Below, piece after piece: positions 45,919-47,540 of a DNA stretch of 47,540 nt. A model generated the notes under the pieces. That model was not told the origin of the DNA and did not search any database. It saw nothing but the letters and a program-made list of their open reading frames with translations. Position 1 is the stretch's first letter. Each line of letters starts with the position of its first letter. The translations under genes were made by a program, and so were the position numbers. The stretch is from a virus: IMG/VR virus record IMGVR_UViG_3300031857_014260, positions 1 to 47,540 of that record. One strand, given 5' to 3'.

Positions 45919-47267
45919 CTCTGTTCAATCCAAGTCATTGTAGCCACAGCATTCTTGTTGGCATTTTTGGCAGCGATAGCCAGGGTCAAGTTATCGCTGA
46001 CTGTGCCCAAACCACTTCGGCCAAGTTGATAAACTGTGTCAGTGTCCACTCTAATCTGCCCGGCACCAGCGCCCGAGGTAATCATACCTGCTGACAGTTC
46101 AACACCGTCTGTGATAGCACCTGTTGAAGTATAGTTGTACTGTGTGAAAGCATTGGGATCTGGATGATCCACCCACGTGCCATTCACTGTAGCGTTGCGT
46201 ATAAGTTTATAGTAAATGTCAGTGTTGTCTAGTGTGCCTGCTTGGAAATAGGTAGGCAAGACAATGCCCGTCAATGCTGTGCTTTTTATTCTAATACTGA
46301 CTATGGGATAGAATGTGTTGGCATTGGGCATGTTGATACCAGTTAACGGTGTTAGAATACTTTCAGCAATGCCTAACTTTTCAACAGTACCTTCTGCTAG
46401 GATACTGTTGGATCCTTGCCATAGATAGTGTGTGCCTGCGGCTCCAGTGAGATTTTCTATCTCCAGTCTGATGGGCAAGAATGGAGTTTTTGCCCAAGGA
46501 CTCTGTAGTCTATTACCGTGGTTAAAGGTGTGTATAACTCTGGGCAAGCCGTTCATCACAAACATAAACGATACCTGTCCAGCACCATACCATTCGTAAT
46601 CCATCATGACTAACTGCTGTGCTTGAGGATCTGCTGTGAGACCGCTGGGACCGTTACCATCTAGTTTATCGCCGTTCCAGTCTTTGCGATAGATTCTTTC
46701 CACTGTGGGTGTAGCACCATCACTGTTGATAATCACACAGGCATACTGTGGCTCACCTGTTACTGGATCAACAGTTCCACAGTCTTCAAAGAAAAATCCA
46801 TCAGTGCCATCAAACATTCCAAACCTACGACGGATGCCAGTTGCTGGTGTTTGTAATCTAACAGCGAATGCTATACTTTGTGTTCGACCTGGAGTATAAC
46901 GCTGAACGTTACGAGTTTGTCGTATAACCTTGGATCCCAGTTGATTGGTTACCTGCATACGCACTTGACTGAATGAAGTGTCAAATACTGCGGAAGCACC
47001 GTTGACTGCGCTCTCATCCCACACATCAGTTTCTTTACCATACTGGAATGTGTTGAAGAATAGAGTTTGTTGTGTCTGGACTTTTAGACGACCTTTGCTG
47101 TCTATGCTGGAACTAACTCCAGAACCTTCGCCTGAGCCTACTAGGTTAACGTTGGCACGAAGCACAGGTTGCCCAATAGCATTGTACTCCATAGCCTTAT
47201 GCAGATTAAGAAGATTAGGCTCGTCCGCATGAATATAGTTTGTTGAGTTAGGGTTTCGAACGCCCAT
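45915..47267 (-). CDS. Large structural protein
   Basis: The 450-residue beta-rich protein starts GVRNPNSTNYIHADEPNLLNLHKAM and has MFDGTDGFFFEDC and LRSTALTGIV-like repeats of jelly-roll character, with few enzymatic features. It is likely a baseplate, neck or fibre-associated virion protein; no exact T4 counterpart is recognised. Upstream and downstream genes are in the same direction with minimal gaps. Confidence 0.7.
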   Translation of the reverse strand: MGVRNPNSTNYIHADEPNLLNLHKAMEYNAIGQPVLRANVNLVGSGEGSGVSSSIDSKGRLKVQTQQTLFFNTFQYGKETDVWDESAVNGASAVFDTSFSQVRMQVTNQLGSKVIRQTRNVQRYTPGRTQSIAFAVRLQTPATGIRRRFGMFDGTDGFFFEDCGTVDPVTGEPQYACVIINSDGATPTVERIYRKDWNGDKLDGNGPSGLTADPQAQQLVMMDYEWYGAGQVSFMFVMNGLPRVIHTFNHGNRLQSPWAKTPFLPIRLEIENLTGAAGTHYLWQGSNSILAEGTVEKLGIAESILTPLTGINMPNANTFYPIVSIRIKSTALTGIVLPTYFQAGTLDNTDIYYKLIRNATVNGTWVDHPDPNAFTQYNYTSTGAITDGVELSAGMITSGAGAGQIRVDTDTVYQLGRSGLGTVSDNLTLAIAAKNANKNAVATMTWIEQR

Positions 47268-47268
47268 C

Positions 47269-47540
47269 TTATGGTCCAGTGGTCCATGGACGGCCTTGAA
47301 CTAGTCCACCTGTGTTTGGATTTTCGTCTGGATCTACATCATTGTCGTTATAAGGATTAGGTAACTGTGTAATGTCGTAAGTTGCTCTAGCATTGCCGCT
47401 GGCAGCACGATCCAATGCAGATAAATCTAATTTTGCTATTTGTCTTAATTCTTTAGTAGCTAGCCTTGCAATTTTATTATGAATTCTTAACTGCGAACCT
47501 TCCACTATACCATAAGAACCTATAGTTTGTGCAGTATCTA
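47269..47540 (-). CDS. Partial structural protein at right edge
   Basis: The frame reads from the right edge without a stop (DTAQTIGSYGIVEGSQLRIHN...) to 47269. An internal GTG at 47505 could be read as a start, but open sequence continues to the window end, so the gene is probably truncated by the window. The C-terminus is acidic and polar (NPYNDNDVDPDENPNTGG). It is likely a virion protein. Confidence 0.6.
   Translation of the reverse strand, partial: DTAQTIGSYGIVEGSQLRIHNKIARLATKELRQIAKLDLSALDRAASGNARATYDITQLPNPYNDNDVDPDENPNTGGLVQGRPWTTGP

Overview
The window reads as part of a marine T4-like myovirus genome, low in GC and densely packed. The main pointers are a class Ia ribonucleotide reductase pair with glutaredoxin, a DexA-type exonuclease, a PAAR spike tip, a beta-helix tail protein, phage bS21 and Hsp20, and a repeated RATAAATA motif like the T4/cyanophage late promoter. 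The host is probably an alphaproteobacterium (SAR11-like is plausible). The window carries a circularly permuted, two-piece tmRNA gene of the alphaproteobacterial kind, and a PcyX-type bilin reductase next to a heme oxygenase, a pairing reported from phages thought to infect alphaproteobacteria. No major capsid, terminase or polymerase gene is in view.

Layout. 1-5.8 kb (minus strand): a phosphate-starvation cassette with a phosphate-selective-porin-like protein, PstS, a GT2 glycosyltransferase and a PlcP-like metallophosphoesterase, then a nitroreductase and an amidotransferase-like protein. Near-identical three-copy, 11-nt-period Pho-box-like repeats precede both pstS and the plcP operon. 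5.8-6.6 kb: the permuted tmRNA, two tiny membrane proteins and two tiny basic peptides, several of them under 40 codons. 6.65-10.3 kb: one minus-strand and two plus-strand 2OG-Fe(II)-oxygenase-like proteins, then an SDR, a radical SAM protein, a 10-cysteine mini-protein and a basic peptide in a tightly overlapping plus-strand operon. 10.3-13.6 kb: exported, membrane and low-complexity surface proteins.

13.7-21.5 kb (minus strand): a stress and metabolism block running dnaK, hsp20, a 2OG oxygenase, a PLP enzyme, clpS, heme oxygenase, pcyX and a virion-like protein, with dexA and bS21 upstream. 21.5-25.8 kb: a large membrane protein, three exported or lipoprotein genes, a small membrane protein and a SleB-like hydrolase. 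26.3-32.9 kb: IscA, IscU, an alpha/beta hydrolase, PAAR and neighbours, glutaredoxin, NrdB and NrdA. 33-47.5 kb: tail and virion genes, many with a short N-terminus resembling the T4 capsid-targeting sequence, including a nucleotidyltransferase-fold protein and a HAD-LysM-GH19 chimera. One gene ends in a run of ten A residues and is followed by a 103-codon ORF in the -1 frame with no conventional start.

Together the accessory genes suggest a phage that keeps phosphate flowing (porin, PstS), may recycle phospholipid phosphate (PlcP plus glycosyltransferase), adjusts host protein quality control (tmRNA, ClpS, DnaK, Hsp20), maintains Fe-S supply (IscU, IscA), degrades heme to a bilin, and makes dNTPs. 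All functions are inferred from sequence pattern alone; no database search was run.
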